Origin: a bacterium
GTDB taxonomy: Bacteria; Atribacterota; JS1; SB-45; 34-128
NCBI GenBank assembly: GCA_018894595.1
Contig: JAHIPN010000315.1
Span: 1-33,006 of the forward strand
DNA: 33,006 nucleotides
Direction of reading: 5' to 3'
Shown here: one piece after another, positions 1 to 8,975 of the stretch
How positions within the stretch are numbered: the stretch's first letter is position 1
Layout: every line of letters begins with the position of its first letter
Made by a program: the position numbers and the translations under genes
The notes under the pieces: model-generated
Told to the model about the DNA's origin: nothing
Database searches by the model: none
Seen by the model: the letters and a program-made list of their open reading frames with translations, nothing else

Positions 1-2
1 CG

Positions 3-716
3 ATAAAATGTAAATGTGAATACAGAGATGGAAAAAGATATTATTATGTGCAATTTGGAACTCAGAATCCAACAAATAAAGGTAAACATCTAAGAAAGGA
101 TTTAAATGAAGTAATTAAAGCAGTTGACACAGTTTCTCCCGATGGATGGTTTTTTGATATTCAAACAGAATCTCAAAGTTTTGCAACAGGTCCTAATTTA
201 TTTAAGATTCATAATAGTCCTCGGAGGGGGGAGACTTTTGTCACCCGTAAGATTACCCGGGGTTTGGCCCGGATTATAGACGGTAAAGATAAGAAACTCT
301 ATCTGGGTAATTTAGAGGCCAAGAGAGACTGGGGATATGCACCTGATTATGTAGAGGCGATGTGGCTGATGTTACAACAAGATAAACTTTGTGATTATGT
401 TATCGGTACCGGAGAGACCCATTCGGTTAAAGAATTTTTAGAAGAAGTCTTTAATTATGCGGGATTAGATTGGAAGAAATATGTAGAAATAGACCCTCGT
501 TATTTCAGACCTACGGAGGTAGAGCTATTACTGGCTGATTCTTCTAAGGCCAGAAAAGAGCTGGGGTGGAGTCCCCGGATAACCTTTAAAGAGCTGGTTA
601 AGATAATGGTGGATAGTGATATGGAATTAATTGGACTGGATTCCCCTGGTGAAGGAAAAAAGATTCTAAAACAAAAAGGGATTTCTTGGACGAAGAATCA
701 TTTAACGATAATGTAA
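3..716 (+). pseudogene. gmd: Chimeric reading frame ending in C-terminal part of GDP-mannose 4,6-dehydratase
   Basis: The frame is open from the window edge; a GTG at 48 is the first listed start but the protein may begin further left. From about base 211 onward it reads as the C-terminal half of GDP-mannose 4,6-dehydratase, with the family blocks [39 protein letters not shown] and [11 protein letters not shown] (about residues 57-135), then the usual [14 protein letters not shown] tail. Normal Gmd is about 340-370 residues, so the Rossmann fold with its NAD(P) motif and catalytic YxxxK is absent. The first 55 or so residues do not look like Gmd, and I do not recognise them. Base composition changes at the join: AT-rich before, richer in G and C after. 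An intact Gmd would feed GDP-4-keto-6-deoxymannose to the fcl homologue at 2146. This copy is very unlikely to be active. Confidence 0.7.
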
Positions 717-916
717 TAATGTAATAAATAATAGATTATTAATGTTTGTATAAATAATAAATATTTTTTGAAAATTGAGATATATATTTATAAAAGATTT
801 TACTCTATTATTATGGCCAGTATAATTATAATTCATATTATATTGAATTTTAATAAAAATTAGAATTATATTTATAATAAATTCTTAAGATTTGCAATAT
901 ATTAGGAGATTTTTTT
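717..916 (+). promoter_or_regulatory. AT-rich gap, possible promoter for the downstream series
   Basis: This 200-base gap is extremely AT-rich and has no open frame of note. A perfect -10-like hexamer TATAAT sits at 873-878 with a poor -35 (TTAATA, 850-855) at 17-base spacing. A second weak pair is TTGAAA at 768-773 and TATAAA at 789-794, with only 15 bases between. In DNA this rich in A and T such matches arise easily by chance. The stronger argument is position: this is the longest gene-free gap before the series that starts at 917. Confidence 0.25.
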
Positions 917-2143
917 ATGAATCAAAGAATAACTGTGGGCGATATTAGAATAGGCAAGGAAGAAAAAAACATTATTCTTGAAGTATTAGAGAATAATCGT
1001 ATATCCGAAGATAAAAAAGTATTTAAATTCGAAAAAGAATGGTCTAAATTTATTGGAACAAAATATTGTATTTTAGTAAATTCCGGAACTTCAGCTTTGA
1101 TTGCTGGACTTACTGCTTTGTTGTATGATGATAGATTTCCCAGGATTAAAAAGGGAACAAAAGTTATAACAACGCCTACAACTTATATAGCAACTAGTAA
1201 TGCAATAAAATTAGTTGGAATGGAGCCTGCATATGTTGATGTCGATCCTTTAAATTTTTCAATATTACCGGAGCAAATAGAAAAATTACTTGAAAAATCA
1301 GATAATCCTGATGAATACAGCATTATTTTGCCTGTTCATCTAATGGGTTATCCCTGTGACATGGATAGAATTAATGCAATTGCAAAAAAATATAATTTGA
1401 CTGTTTTTGAAGATGCAAGTGAAGCACATGGGTCAAAATATAAAAATAAAATTGTTGGAAATTTATCAACATTAGCAAGCTATTCTTTTTATATTGCTCA
1501 TAATATTCAAGCAGGGGAAATGGGAGCAGTTGTAACAAATGATAGTGAAATATTCAGACTAATAAAAAAAATAAAAGCTAATGGTAGATTATGTGACTGT
1601 CCAGTATGTACGAGAAGATTTGGTTACTGTAAGTATGAAGATAAAAATATAGATAGTGATAATGACCCGCGGTTTTTACATGATATAATTGGCTATAATT
1701 TTAAGACTATGGAATTTCCAGCTGCCCTAGGTCTAATTCAATTAAAAAAAATAGATGAAATAATTAAAAAGAGACTAAAAAATGTAAAAATGCTAAATAA
1801 AGGATTAAAAAAATTTGATAATATCTTACAATTGCCCATTTATTCCGATGATGTCAGCTATTTAGCATATCCTATAGTTTTAAAAAATAATAAAGAGATA
1901 AACAGAAAAATATTAAGAAAAAAACTTGAAAAAAATGGAATAGAAAGCAGAGCTTTTTTCCCATGTATTCCAACTCAGCAACCAGCGTATAATTATTTGA
2001 AAGAAAAATATAATGATAAATTACCTAATGCTGAATATTTAGGTGAGAATGCATTTTATATAGGTTGTCATCAATATTTAACAGATAAAGATATCACCTA
2101 CATTATCGAAACATTTGAGAAAATATTTAAGGAGACAGCTTAA
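917..2143 (+). CDS. RfbH/ColD-like PLP-dependent sugar dehydratase (DegT family), Lys replaced by His
   Basis: A 408-residue protein of the DegT/DnrJ/EryC1/StrS fold that uses PLP or PMP. NSGTSA (near residue 56) and FEDASEAHGS are family blocks. At the position of the Schiff-base lysine it has His195 (SFYIAHNIQAGEMG). That substitution marks the 3-dehydratases RfbH (E1) and ColD, so transamination is unlikely. Exactly 31 residues after the His, as in the RfbH at 14356, comes a cysteine group: C226, C228, C231, C238. The cysteine of the RfbH EDNC site is Ser here, so a cluster would need a different fourth ligand, perhaps C231. A strong AGGAG lies 10 bases before ATG 917. Its neighbours are an Fcl homologue and RfbF, so the substrate could be a GDP- or a CDP-linked 4-keto-6-deoxy sugar. 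Fold and dehydratase class are fairly sure; substrate is not. Confidence 0.8.
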   Translation: MNQRITVGDIRIGKEEKNIILEVLENNRISEDKKVFKFEKEWSKFIGTKYCILVNSGTSALIAGLTALLYDDRFPRIKKGTKVITTPTTYIATSNAIKLVGMEPAYVDVDPLNFSILPEQIEKLLEKSDNPDEYSIILPVHLMGYPCDMDRINAIAKKYNLTVFEDASEAHGSKYKNKIVGNLSTLASYSFYIAHNIQAGEMGAVVTNDSEIFRLIKKIKANGRLCDCPVCTRRFGYCKYEDKNIDSDNDPRFLHDIIGYNFKTMEFPAALGLIQLKKIDEIIKKRLKNVKMLNKGLKKFDNILQLPIYSDDVSYLAYPIVLKNNKEINRKILRKKLEKNGIESRAFFPCIPTQQPAYNYLKEKYNDKLPNAEYLGENAFYIGCHQYLTDKDITYIIETFEKIFKETA

Positions 2144-2145
2144 AT

Positions 2146-3108
2146 ATGAATAAAAATATCAAAATCTATATTGCTGGGCATAATGGCTTTGTTGGTTCTG
2201 CAATTGCAAGACGACTTAAAAAAGCAGGTTATAATAATTTAATCTATAGGACACATAAAGAATTAGACTTAATTAATCAAAAAGAGGTTGATAATTTCTT
2301 TTGCCGAGAAAAACCGGAATGGGTTTTTTTAGCTGCTGCGAAAGTTGGTGGAATAATGGCAAATATAGAATCCCCAACAGAATTTTTATATGAAAATCTA
2401 ATGATTGAATATAATATAATAAATTCGGTTTATAAATATGGTATTAAAAAATTATTATTTCTTGGAAGTTCTTGTATTTATCCAAGAGAATGTTCGCAAC
2501 CTATGCAAGAGAAATATCTGTTTACTGGAAAATTAGAACCTACAAACGAAGGATATGCTTTAGCTAAAATTGCTGGTTTAAAATTGTGTGAATATTATAA
2601 TAAACAATATAAAACAAATTTTATATCATTAGTTCCTTCAAATGTTTATGGAATTGGAGATAATTTTGATCTAAATAATTCTCATGTAATGGCAGCTTTA
2701 ATTAGAAGATTTCATGAGGTAAAAGTTAGAAAATTACCCATTATTAAAATATGGGGTACAGGCAAAGCGAAAAGAGAATTTTTATATGTAAATGATTTAG
2801 CTGATGCGTGTTTATATTTTATGGAAAATTATGATGCAAAAGAATTGCCTCCTTTTATAAATATTGGAACAGGAAAAGATATTAGTATTAAGAAATTAGC
2901 GGAGTTAATTAGAGATATAGAAGGATATGAAGGGAAAATAGTATGGGATACATCAAAACCTGGTGGAATGCCAAGAAAAGTTGTTGATATTACTATTGCT
3001 AATAAATTAGGGTGGCAAGCGAAGGTATCATTAGAAGAAGGATTAGAAAAAACTTATGAGTGGTTTTTAAAAAATTTAGATAAAAAAGGAAAAATATTTA
3101 AAATTTGA
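2146..3108 (+). CDS. fcl: GDP-L-fucose synthase homologue (Fcl/WcaG; ColC possible)
   Basis: A 320-residue extended SDR, the normal size for GDP-4-keto-6-deoxymannose 3,5-epimerase/4-reductase. It has the NADP-binding GHNGFVGSA near the N-terminus, AAAKVGGI, the catalytic GSSCIYP block with S108/S109 and C110, Y137-x3-K141, and NSHVMAALIRRFHE carrying the catalytic His. The family makes GDP-L-fucose from the Gmd product. ColC, which makes GDP-L-colitose after ColD, belongs to the same family and cannot be told apart by eye. The gene follows the ColD/RfbH-like gene by 2 bases, with AAGGAG inside the end of that gene. A gmd-colD-colC reading of genes one to three is therefore possible, although the gmd here is only a fragment. 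An intact Gmd would have to be encoded elsewhere. Confidence 0.85.
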   Translation: MNKNIKIYIAGHNGFVGSAIARRLKKAGYNNLIYRTHKELDLINQKEVDNFFCREKPEWVFLAAAKVGGIMANIESPTEFLYENLMIEYNIINSVYKYGIKKLLFLGSSCIYPRECSQPMQEKYLFTGKLEPTNEGYALAKIAGLKLCEYYNKQYKTNFISLVPSNVYGIGDNFDLNNSHVMAALIRRFHEVKVRKLPIIKIWGTGKAKREFLYVNDLADACLYFMENYDAKELPPFINIGTGKDISIKKLAELIRDIEGYEGKIVWDTSKPGGMPRKVVDITIANKLGWQAKVSLEEGLEKTYEWFLKNLDKKGKIFKI

Positions 3109-3201
3109 ATTAATGCAATTAAATTATTAGTATTATCTTAATTAATCAAAGATAATATAATACATAAGAATAAATTTTAGTAACTACAGGAGGAAATAAA
3201 A

Positions 3202-3975
3202 ATGAAAGTAGTTATTCTTGCTGGTGGATTTGGAACAAGACTTAGCGAGGAAACTGATTTTATACCCAAGCCTATGGTAGAAATAGGTGGACATCCTATT
3301 ATTTGGCACATTATGAAGCTTTATTCAACTTATGGCTATAATGATTTCCTTGTATGTTTAGGGTATAAAGGGTATCTTATAAAAGAGTATTTTGCAAATT
3401 ATTTCCTTCATATGAGTGATGTAACTTTTAATCTAAAAACAGGAGAAATGGTTCTTCAACGTTCAAATTCGGAAGACTGGCAGGTTACTTTAGTTGATAC
3501 AGGGTTAAATACCATGACAGGTGGAAGAATAAAAAGGATAAAAAAATTTATTGGTAATAATACATTTTTATTCACATATGGAGATGGTGTTAGTGATGTA
3601 AATATCCAATTTTTAGTAAATTTCCATAAAAAGAATCATAAATACGCTACGCTTACCGCTGTTCAACCACCAGGGAAATTTGGTTCCCTATCTTTAGACA
3701 ACTCAGGCAAATTAAAAAAATTTACAGAAAAACCAGCAGGAGATGGTTCATGGATTAATGGCGGTTTTTTCGTTTTAGAACCAGAGATATTTAATTATAT
3801 TGAAGGAGATAATACCTTCTGGGAAAGAGAGCCATTAGAAAATTTAGCTAAGGATAAACAATTAATTGCTTATAAGCATAATAATTTTTGGAAATGTATG
3901 GACACATTGAGGGATAAGAGAGAATTGGAAGAATTGTGGAAGTCTGGTAATGCACCTTGGAAAGTATGGAAATAG
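3202..3975 (+). CDS. rfbF: Glucose-1-phosphate cytidylyltransferase
   Basis: A 257-residue nucleotidyltransferase matching RfbF along its full length. It joins alpha-D-glucose-1-phosphate and CTP to give CDP-glucose, the entry step to CDP-3,6-dideoxyhexoses. Visible blocks are AGGFGTRLSEET (residues 7-18) for CTP binding, KPMVEIGGHPIIWHIM, the metal-binding YGDGVSDV, EKPAGDGSWINGGFFV and the terminal FWKCMDTLRDKRELE. AGGAGG stands 9 bases before ATG 3202. A 93-base AT-rich gap separates it from fcl. Its usual partners rfbG and rfbH lie 9 kb downstream at 13185 and 14356, with an unrelated module in between, which is an unusual arrangement. Confidence 0.95.
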   Translation: MKVVILAGGFGTRLSEETDFIPKPMVEIGGHPIIWHIMKLYSTYGYNDFLVCLGYKGYLIKEYFANYFLHMSDVTFNLKTGEMVLQRSNSEDWQVTLVDTGLNTMTGGRIKRIKKFIGNNTFLFTYGDGVSDVNIQFLVNFHKKNHKYATLTAVQPPGKFGSLSLDNSGKLKKFTEKPAGDGSWINGGFFVLEPEIFNYIEGDNTFWEREPLENLAKDKQLIAYKHNNFWKCMDTLRDKRELEELWKSGNAPWKVWK

Positions 3976-4176
3976 TATAGGAAACACTAAAAGCTATATA
4001 TAAAAATTTGAAATCTATGATATTGGATAAAATAATAAATAAAATAAAGCTTTAATATTTGTCCGCGAAAAAAGCGAAGGAAATATAGAGTAGAAAGCAA
4101 GATATACTTTAGAGGAGTGTTTAAGAAAAACCATGGAGTGATATAAAAAGTTTTTCAATGAAGAGGTTAATAAGCA

Positions 4177-4923
4177 ATGAAGATTATTTTTCTCGGTACT
4201 AATGGATGGTATGATACAGAAACCGGGAATACTGTATGCACACTTATAGAAACAGATGACTATTTTATTATTCTTGATGCTGGCAACGGGTTTTATAAAA
4301 TAGACGAGTATATTACAAGCACAGACAAAAAGCCGATTTATCTCTTTTTGAGTCATTTTCATTTTGACCATATAATTGGATTGCATATCTTAAATAAATT
4401 TAATTTTTCTCAAGGTATTGATGTCTATGGTCCTCCTGGGACAAGAAAATGTTTTACTACAATAGTTAATCAACCATATACTTTGCCAATAGAACAATTA
4501 AAGACAGAAATAAGAGTAAATGAACTCGATAAAAAGTCAGCGGTTCCTATAAATGTTGAATTTAGGAAATTAAAACATTCCTCATTTTGTTACGGTTTTA
4601 GGTTTATTCTGGAAAATAAAGTGATTTCTTACTGCCTAGATACGGGAATTTGCGAGAATTTATTACATTTGGCTAAAAATGCGGATTTACTAATTGCGGA
4701 ATGTTCCTACAAATCAGATATGAAAGACAAAAACTGGTCACATTTAAATCCTGAAGATGCGGCACAGACCGCTAGGAATTCGGGAGTAAAAAAGTTGGCT
4801 TTAGTTCACTTTGATGCCTCTTTATACAGAACATTCGCTGATAGAAAACAGGCTGAAAAAATGGCAAAAAAGATATTTAAAAACACAATTGTTGCGCAGG
4901 ATGATTTGAGAATTAAATTATAG
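4177..4923 (+). CDS. Metallo-beta-lactamase-fold hydrolase (RNase Z-like branch)
   Basis: A 248-residue cytoplasmic MBL-fold protein. The metal site is seen in S59-H60-F-H62-F-D64-H65 (HxHxDH), with a later Asp in YCLDTG, AECSY, and a C-terminal His in LALVHFD. HLNPEDAAQTARNSGVKK is typical of the RNase Z/phosphodiesterase-like branch. No signal peptide is seen. Candidate substrates would be phosphodiesters or cyclic or lactone sugar intermediates, but the sequence does not say which. The start at 4177 is preceded by AGAGG at a rather long distance. The 201-base gap before it shares a 15-base word with the leader of rfbH. The gene opens the module that continues with the NeuB fusion 100 bases downstream. 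Confidence 0.8.
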   Translation: MKIIFLGTNGWYDTETGNTVCTLIETDDYFIILDAGNGFYKIDEYITSTDKKPIYLFLSHFHFDHIIGLHILNKFNFSQGIDVYGPPGTRKCFTTIVNQPYTLPIEQLKTEIRVNELDKKSAVPINVEFRKLKHSSFCYGFRFILENKVISYCLDTGICENLLHLAKNADLLIAECSYKSDMKDKNWSHLNPEDAAQTARNSGVKKLALVHFDASLYRTFADRKQAEKMAKKIFKNTIVAQDDLRIKL

Positions 4924-4966
4924 TAAAAGTATGGGGTTAGCAGGAAAATTAAAGTAAATATTTAGT

Positions 4967-4989
4967 GTGGGGTGGAGCGAAAACCCCAC
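4967..4989 (+). other. Perfect 7-bp inverted repeat between the MBL and NeuB genes
   Basis: GTGGGGT at 4967-4973 is followed after nine bases by ACCCCAC at 4983-4989, giving a GC-rich hairpin in an otherwise AT-rich 100-base gap. No T-run follows on the + strand, so it is not a standard intrinsic terminator. It could moderate read-through or shield the mRNA. The start of the next gene, with GGGAGG, lies about 35 bases further on. Confidence 0.3.
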
Positions 4990-5023
4990 GGTTTATGTTA
5001 GAGAAAATAAAGGGAGGCCATAA

Positions 5024-6535
5024 ATGAAAGTAAAGAATGATATTTTCCATAATTTGTTTATTTTTGAGATGGCAAATAACCATATGGGCAGTTTGAACCA
5101 TGGTCTACGAATGGTTCATGAGTTTGCAGAAGTAAAGAAGAAATATGATTATAATTTTGCATTTAAATTTCAATTCAGGGACATTGATGCATTTATCCAT
5201 CCAAACTATAAAGACAGAATGGATTTGAAATATGTTAAACGTTTTGCTGAGACAAAATTGTCGGTTAAAGAATTTGAGATATTAAAAAGTGAATTAGGAA
5301 AAAATGGGTTTATTTCGATTTGTACCGGATTTGATGAAAAGTCAATAGATTTGATTGAGAAAATGGATTTTGATATTATTAAAATTGGTAGTTGCTCTTT
5401 TACAGACTGGTCATTACTGGAAAGGATTGCTTTAACAGATAAACCAATTATTGCTTCTACAGGAGGTTCATCATTAAATAATATTGATAATGTAGTCAGT
5501 TTTTTCCAACATAGGAATAAACAGTTGGCTATTATGCATTGTGTTGGTGAATATCCAACAAAAGCAAATCATCTTCAATTAAATCAAATTGATTTACTCA
5601 TTAAACGTTATCCCGATATAACAGTTGGATATTCAACACATGAAGACCCTAACAATATGGATTCCATAAAAATTGCTATAGCTAAGGGTGCAAAGATATT
5701 TGAAAAGCATGTCGCAGTAGAAACTGATGAGTTCCCGAAAAATGCATACTCCGCGACACCAAATCAAATTGCACAATGGTTGAAATCAGCAAATCTTGCC
5801 TTTGAAATGTGTGGTGTTAGTGATGAAAGGGCAGAATTTTCTAAAAAGGAACTTGCCGATTTGCGACAATTTAAACGGGGTGTATTTGCATCACAAAAAA
5901 TTAATAAGGGTAGTGTTATTGACCCATCCAGTGTTTTCTATGCTTTTCCCAACCAAGACAATCAGTTATTAGCGAATGATATGTCTAAATACACAGAATA
6001 TATAGCAAAAAAGGATATCGAGGTCAATGAGCCAATTTTCTCTTCGAGTGTCGAGAAGGCTGAAAAAAGGGAACAGGTTTATTCAATTGTCCAAAAGGTG
6101 AAAGGATTATTAAAAGAGGCAAATGTGGTCTTCCCTGGAAAGGCAAATTTAGAAATTTCTCATCATTATGGTCTTGCTCGATTTTATGAATATGGGATTA
6201 CGATGATTACAGTTGTGAATCGAGAATATTGTAAAAAACTTATAATTATGCTGCCTGGTCAAAAGCATCCTGAACAATTTCACAGGAAAAAGGAAGAAAC
6301 CTTTGTTGTGCTTTATGGTAAAATACGGATGACTTTAGATGGAAAAGAAGTTGAATATGACATTGGAGATGTTGTTACGGTAAAATCGGGGGTAAGGCAT
6401 GCTTTTAAGACTAATACTGGTACCATCATTGAAGAAATATCCTCTACACATTATGTTGATGATTCATATTATACGGATGAGTCAATCATGCAAAATAGAC
6501 AAAGAAAAACATTTCTAAGTCACTGGATTGATTGA
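5024..6535 (+). CDS. NeuB-type sialic acid synthase family protein with SAF and C-terminal cupin domains
   Basis: A 503-residue, three-part protein. Residues 1 to about 265 form the NeuB TIM barrel that condenses PEP with an aldose. E15-M-A-N-N-H20-M-G, KFQF, KIGSCSFTDW, MHCVGEYPT and both expected metal-binding His are present: H206 in GYSTHED and H229 in FEKHVAV. Residues of about 280-345 resemble the SAF/antifreeze domain (FKRGVFASQKINKGSVI). Residues of about 370-495 form a cupin with H415, H420, E424/E425 and H459 as likely metal ligands, like those fused to or accompanying sugar isomerases. GGGAGG precedes ATG 5024. No NeuC or NeuA homologue is in the window, so the substrate and the activation step are unknown. 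Normal NeuB is about 340-350 residues, so the cupin is a true addition. Confidence 0.85.
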   Translation: MKVKNDIFHNLFIFEMANNHMGSLNHGLRMVHEFAEVKKKYDYNFAFKFQFRDIDAFIHPNYKDRMDLKYVKRFAETKLSVKEFEILKSELGKNGFISICTGFDEKSIDLIEKMDFDIIKIGSCSFTDWSLLERIALTDKPIIASTGGSSLNNIDNVVSFFQHRNKQLAIMHCVGEYPTKANHLQLNQIDLLIKRYPDITVGYSTHEDPNNMDSIKIAIAKGAKIFEKHVAVETDEFPKNAYSATPNQIAQWLKSANLAFEMCGVSDERAEFSKKELADLRQFKRGVFASQKINKGSVIDPSSVFYAFPNQDNQLLANDMSKYTEYIAKKDIEVNEPIFSSSVEKAEKREQVYSIVQKVKGLLKEANVVFPGKANLEISHHYGLARFYEYGITMITVVNREYCKKLIIMLPGQKHPEQFHRKKEETFVVLYGKIRMTLDGKEVEYDIGDVVTVKSGVRHAFKTNTGTIIEEISSTHYVDDSYYTDESIMQNRQRKTFLSHWID

Positions 6536-6578
6536 TTACTTATAAGTAAATAATCTGCTTTTTATAGGAAAAAAACAA

Positions 6579-7154
6579 ATGAAAACAATTATATGGGATG
6601 TAGATGATGTATTGAATGATTTAATGTATTCCTGGTTTAAAGAATACCGGAATGTATATGATCCTAACTCCAATTTAAGTTACCATGACCTTATTCAGAA
6701 TCCGCCTCATGAAATTCTGGGGATTACTTTAAATGAATATAAGTTATCTTTGGATAATTACAGAAATTCAGAAAAGTGCAGAAATTTAAAACCTAATGAA
6801 CAAATCATTAACTGGCTTAGAAAAAATGGTGCAAAATTTAGACATATAGCTCTAACTGCCAGACCAAAACAAACAATTCCATTTTTGGCTGAATGGATAT
6901 TCCACCACTTTGGAGACTGGATACGGACATTGAGTTTCATTCCATCATATAGGAAAGATGAAAAATTACCTGTTTATGATAAGACAAAAACAGATTTTAT
7001 AATATGGCTTGGTAAAGCGGATTATTTTATTGATGATTCAGAAGAAAACATAAAAGCCGCTGAAAAAATCGGTATCACTTCTTTTTTATTTCCCCAGCCT
7101 TGGAATAATGGAAAACTGGCTGTTAAAAAGATATTGGAGAAAATTTCTAACTAA
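6579..7154 (+). CDS. HAD-superfamily phosphatase-like protein
   Basis: A 191-residue HAD-fold protein. Motif I is WD7-V-D9-DVLND (DxD), motif II is the Thr in ALTARP, motif III is a Lys in the KTKTDFI region, and motif IV is FIDDSEENI. This set fits a small-molecule phosphatase with a short cap domain. It follows the NeuB fusion by 43 bases and precedes the ThDP enzyme by 14, so a plausible job is removal of the phosphate left on a NeuB product, as NeuB-type 9-phosphate synthases require. That role is inferred from position only. The ribosome site is weak (AGGA), which suggests coupling to translation upstream. Confidence 0.75.
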   Translation: MKTIIWDVDDVLNDLMYSWFKEYRNVYDPNSNLSYHDLIQNPPHEILGITLNEYKLSLDNYRNSEKCRNLKPNEQIINWLRKNGAKFRHIALTARPKQTIPFLAEWIFHHFGDWIRTLSFIPSYRKDEKLPVYDKTKTDFIIWLGKADYFIDDSEENIKAAEKIGITSFLFPQPWNNGKLAVKKILEKISN

Positions 7155-7168
7155 ATGGAAAAAATATT

Positions 7169-8971
7169 ATGATAAAACTGTCTGATTATGTTATTCAATT
7201 TATTGAAAATTTAGGAGTTAAATATATTTTCTTATTACCGGGTGGCGGAAGTATGCATCTGGTTGATTCCGTTGGGAAAAGCAAGAAACTTAATTATGTA
7301 TGTAATTTACATGAACAAGCATGTGCTATTGCTGCAGATGCATATGGACAATACACAAATAATCTGGGAGTTGCCTTAGTAACAACTGGTCCTGGTGGTA
7401 CGAATACCATAACCGGTGTAGCAGCAGCTTGGTTGGACTCAACGCCAATGCTAATTATATCCGGGCAAGTAAAACGGGCTGATATGGTTGGGGAACGTGG
7501 TATCCGCCAAATGGGATTTCAGGAAATCAATATTGTAAGTATAGTAAAAACAATTACCAAATATGCGATAACAGTAACAGAACCAGAAAAAATCAGATAC
7601 CATTTAGAAAAAGCTGTATCACTTGCCAAGAATAGTCGCCCCGGTCCTGTATGGATCGATATTCCCTTAGACGTCCAGGCGATGATGATTGATGAAGAAC
7701 AATTAATTGGTTTTGAAGAAGAATTGAATGAACAAATAAATCAAGATAAGTTGAATGAAAAAGTCAGTAAGGCAATTCAATTGCTAAATCAATCAGAGAG
7801 ACCAGTTATTTTAGTAGGAAATGGCGTTCGTCTTGCTGATGGAATTAAAGATTTTTTGGATATGATTGATTTGTTACAAATACCTGTTTTAACTACCTGG
7901 AAAGCGATTGATTTTTTGCCAGAAGATCATCCCCTTTTCGTAGGACGCCCAGGGGCAGTAGGCCAGCGAGGAGCAAATTTTACGCAACAAAATTCGGATT
8001 TTATTTTAAGCATTGGAGCTCGTTTGGACTTTGGTCAAACAGGATATAATCATAAAAATTTTGCCAGAGCTGCAAAAAAAGTGATAGTTGATATTGACCC
8101 AAATGAGATTAAGAAATTAGATATGCCTATTGAAATACCTATTTGTTGTGATGCGAAAATGTTTATTCGAGATTTTATTAAACAGAAAAATAAAATAAAA
8201 CCAATTCATCGAACTAATTGGTTAAGAAAATGTAAAGAATGGCAGATAAAATATCCTGTTATATTGAAGAAATATTGGAAACAAAAAAATTATGTAAATA
8301 ATTATGTTCTGATTGATGTCTTATCTGAGGAAATGTCTGAAAATGACTTGCTTGTCCCAGGCAGTTCCGGTGCAAGTAGTGAAGTGACTATGCAAGCATT
8401 TAGAGTAAAAAAAGGACAGAGAATTTTCAATAGTGAAGGGCTCGGTCCAATGGGATGCGGAATTCCTGCCAGTATTGGAGGATGTATTGCAAGCGGTAGA
8501 AAAAGAACTGTGTGTATTGATGGTGATGGAGGATTTTATATGAATGTGCAGGATTTGGAGACTGTAAAAAGATTAAATCTTCCTATTAAATTTTTTGTTT
8601 TAAACAACCAAGGATATGCATCTATTAGAAATACACAGAATAGTTATTTTGAAGGTCGTTATGTAGCTAGTGATCGTAAAAGTGGTTTGACACTACCAAA
8701 TACAAGGAAGATTGCAGATGCTTTCGGTATTTCTTTTATCCAAATAACAAATCATAAAAGTATTAGAGAAAAAGTTAGAGAAGTATTAAATATTGAAGGT
8801 CCTGTAGTTTGTGAAGTGATATTACCATTTGAGCATGTTACTGCCCCGAAACTTTCATCATATCAGAAAAAAGATGGAAGTTTTGTTTCCAAACCATTGG
8901 AAGATTTATGGCCTTTTTTAGATAGAGAAGAGTTTAAAGCAAATATGATTGTAAAGCCTATAGAGGAATAA
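7169..8971 (+). CDS. ThDP-dependent enzyme of the acetolactate synthase family (carboligase/decarboxylase)
   Basis: A 600-residue protein with the full pyruvate-oxidase/acetolactate-synthase architecture: an N-terminal Pyr domain, a central domain (about residues 195-335) and a C-terminal PP domain. The cofactor-activating glutamate is E49 in NLHEQACA. TTGPGGTNT and GVRLADG follow. The ThDP/Mg motif begins G452-D453-G454 and ends N479-N480. The length fits AHAS catalytic subunits, but no small regulatory subunit is nearby, so biosynthesis of branched-chain amino acids is unlikely. YerE, a relative in yersiniose synthesis, adds a two-carbon unit from pyruvate to CDP-4-keto-3,6-dideoxyglucose. 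rfbFGH are present in this locus, so a comparable carboligase is an attractive guess. An action on a NeuB-derived substrate is the alternative. Confidence 0.85.
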   Translation: MIKLSDYVIQFIENLGVKYIFLLPGGGSMHLVDSVGKSKKLNYVCNLHEQACAIAADAYGQYTNNLGVALVTTGPGGTNTITGVAAAWLDSTPMLIISGQVKRADMVGERGIRQMGFQEINIVSIVKTITKYAITVTEPEKIRYHLEKAVSLAKNSRPGPVWIDIPLDVQAMMIDEEQLIGFEEELNEQINQDKLNEKVSKAIQLLNQSERPVILVGNGVRLADGIKDFLDMIDLLQIPVLTTWKAIDFLPEDHPLFVGRPGAVGQRGANFTQQNSDFILSIGARLDFGQTGYNHKNFARAAKKVIVDIDPNEIKKLDMPIEIPICCDAKMFIRDFIKQKNKIKPIHRTNWLRKCKEWQIKYPVILKKYWKQKNYVNNYVLIDVLSEEMSENDLLVPGSSGASSEVTMQAFRVKKGQRIFNSEGLGPMGCGIPASIGGCIASGRKRTVCIDGDGGFYMNVQDLETVKRLNLPIKFFVLNNQGYASIRNTQNSYFEGRYVASDRKSGLTLPNTRKIADAFGISFIQITNHKSIREKVREVLNIEGPVVCEVILPFEHVTAPKLSSYQKKDGSFVSKPLEDLWPFLDREEFKANMIVKPIEE

Positions 8972-8975
8972 AATA

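Noticed and set aside
917..2143. Annotation as a sugar aminotransferase
   Set aside because: The Schiff-base lysine is His195 and a cysteine group follows, so it fits the RfbH/ColD dehydratases rather than aminotransferases.
4015..4386. 123-codon frame on the minus strand
   Set aside because: It covers the gap and the start of the MBL gene, has no recognisable motif, and looks like an antisense shadow of AT-rich DNA.
4967..4989. Intrinsic terminator after the MBL gene
   Set aside because: The 7-bp hairpin is good but no T-run follows on the + strand.
7169..8971. Housekeeping acetolactate synthase (ilvB)
   Set aside because: There is no small subunit or ilv gene nearby, and the gene is coupled to sugar-modifying genes.
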